Source: an uncultured Clostridia bacterium (lineage in GTDB: Bacteria > Bacillota > Clostridia > Oscillospirales > Acutalibacteraceae). From it: a stretch of DNA of 53,843 nt. A model generated the notes under the pieces. That model did no database searches. It worked only from the letters and a program-made list of their open reading frames with translations, and was not told the origin of the DNA. The DNA lies in the NCBI GenBank assembly GCA_944376655.1, contig CALWDJ010000014.1, forward strand, positions 1-53,843, given 5' to 3'. Of the stretch, positions 52,981-53,843 are shown piece by piece (within the stretch, counting starts at the first letter, position 1; the number at the start of each line of letters is the position of its first letter). A program made the translations under genes and the position numbers.

Positions 52981-53536
52981 CGCGTTAAAAAAACTGACCG
53001 AAAAAATCAAATCGCCAAAAATACTGATGATCGCGGGGCTTTGCGGTATACTGCTGATTTTCCTTTCCTCGCTTTTCGGGAAAGAAGACGACACGGCAAG
53101 CCGTCAGGCTCAGGCTTCTGCGGGTGAGATAAGCGCCGAGGAATATCGGCTCCAGCTTGAGGAGAGCATACGGGGAATAGTCAGCAGTATAACCGGAAGC
53201 GATAAAGTCAGCGTGGCGATAACTCTTGAAAGCGGTCTTGTCTATTCATACGCCGACGTAAACGAGGGCGTTTCGTCCGACAGGACCGAAAGCGATTCCA
53301 AAAGCACGGCAAGCGAGTCAAAACAGAGCTACATAACCGTAAAAACCGCCGACGGCGGCGAGCAGGCGCTGCTGGTGACAACCGAAATGCCTGAAGTGCG
53401 CGGCGTCGCAATCGTGTGCGAGGGAGGCGACAGCGAGGCAATAAACGAGAAAATAGAAAACGCCGTCACTGCGGCGCTTGATATCACATCTAAAAGAGTT
53501 TATATAGCGGGAGGAAGCTATGATGAAAAAAGGTAA
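52973..53536 (+). CDS. spoIIIAG: Stage III sporulation protein AG
   Basis: SpoIIIAG forms a large ring in the intermembrane space. The 187 residues have one N-terminal span (about 18-33), an acidic linker and a ring-building domain with the family strings LEESIRGIVSSITGSDKVSVAITLES (two adjoining parts) and EMPEVRGVAIVCEGG. It overlaps spoIIIAF by 8 bases. The ribosome binding site of spoIIIAH lies inside its last codons. Confidence 0.95.
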   Translation: MNDALKKLTEKIKSPKILMIAGLCGILLIFLSSLFGKEDDTASRQAQASAGEISAEEYRLQLEESIRGIVSSITGSDKVSVAITLESGLVYSYADVNEGVSSDRTESDSKSTASESKQSYITVKTADGGEQALLVTTEMPEVRGVAIVCEGGDSEAINEKIENAVTAALDITSKRVYIAGGSYDEKR

Positions 53537-53843
53537 AGTTTTCGGGAAAAGCCAGATAGCCGTAACGGTGATGGTGCTGGCGCTGGCTGCGGCGGCGGGG
53601 CTGTACCTCCGCTTTCGCGGCCCGATCGGGGGCGTATCCCCCTATGAGACGGTCAACGATCTCTTCGGGCAGGAGCGGATTTCTTTCACGGTGCAGCAGG
53701 ACGTCTATCCCGCCGATGTGGAGACCGTCCAGCTGACGATCCGCAATGATGCGGAGGACACCGTGGTGGGCCCGGCGCGCCCCTGCCCGGACGAGTGGCT
53801 GCTGGAGATGCAGGTGGACGGCGTGTGGCGAAGCCTGCGCCTC
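53523..53843 (+). CDS. spoIIIAH: SpoIIIAH N-terminus joined to an unrelated Ig-like domain; runs off the window
   Basis: GGGAGG sits 8 bases before the ATG at 53523. Residues 1 to about 24 (MKKGKVFGKSQIAV plus a hydrophobic stretch) are a normal SpoIIIAH start, the forespore-facing partner of SpoIIQ. From about residue 25 the sequence no longer looks like SpoIIIAH: RISFTVQQDVYPADVETVQL and VDGVWRSL match small secreted Ig-like domains of Firmicutes. Base composition also changes, with far more G+C in third positions after about 53575. The frame is open to the end (107 codons). I read this as a contig chimera rather than a real fusion. Confidence 0.6.
   Translation, partial: MKKGKVFGKSQIAVTVMVLALAAAAGLYLRFRGPIGGVSPYETVNDLFGQERISFTVQQDVYPADVETVQLTIRNDAEDTVVGPARPCPDEWLLEMQVDGVWRSLRL

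Noticed and set aside
52030-53094. Reverse frame of 354 codons across spoIIIAE-AG
   Set aside because: Low-complexity Ala/Ser/Ile composition produced by the opposite strand of membrane protein genes.

Overview
The window reads as a chromosomal segment of an endospore-forming, low-to-mid GC Firmicute of class Clostridia, probably a gut Oscillospirales/Ruminococcaceae-type bacterium. The reasons are a spoIIIA operon, ribosomal gene order of Firmicute type (adk, map and a KOW gene between secY and infA), zinc-type S14, L36, S4 and L24 proteins, strong AGGAGG ribosome binding sites, a dockerin-bearing surface protein and several typical clostridial accessory families. Family assignments come from reading motifs, not from database searches.

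Layout. (1) 1-5.4 kb: a small membrane protein and a tightly packed accessory operon with a GrpB/pyrophosphatase-like fusion, DUF1848, an APH-type kinase, an unknown protein, a YdcF-type protein and a Cys-rich-domain/methyltransferase fusion. It ends at a perfect hairpin. (2) 5.5-9.1 kb: a reverse PPC/DUF296 protein, a HAD-IIA phosphatase behind a perfect promoter and an attenuator-like hairpin, a GH78-like glycosidase and a reverse tRNA-Ala(GGC). (3) 9.3-15.1 kb: a giant secreted protein with WG repeats, an Ig-like domain, three tandem leucine-rich modules and a C-terminal dockerin, broken by a one-base frameshift. (4) 15.2-19.8 kb: the str operon rpsL-rpsG-fusA-tuf. (5) 19.9-27.3 kb: an accessory block between tuf and rpsJ, holding a methyltransferase with two radical SAM enzymes, an XRE regulator divergent from a NatAB-type ABC exporter, an anion permease and a GtrA protein. 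(6) 27.5-43.3 kb: a continuous S10-spc-alpha ribosomal cluster from rpsJ to rplQ, including secY, adk, map, infA and rpoA. (7) 43.3-49.3 kb: a structured intergenic region, a YitT-type membrane protein and a reverse maltodextrin-type operon (lipoprotein, two permeases, malQ). (8) 49.4-53.8 kb: spoIIIAA-AG and the start of spoIIIAH.

How the parts work together. The ribosomal block supplies translation and SecY export. The spoIIIA operon builds the mother-cell part of the sporulation feeding channel. The sugar ABC operon with malQ takes up and remodels alpha-glucans, while the GH78-like enzyme and the dockerin protein fit polysaccharide use at the cell surface. The two accessory blocks are the least explained parts. 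The last ~250 bases change abruptly in base composition and in protein type inside spoIIIAH, which suggests a chimeric contig end.
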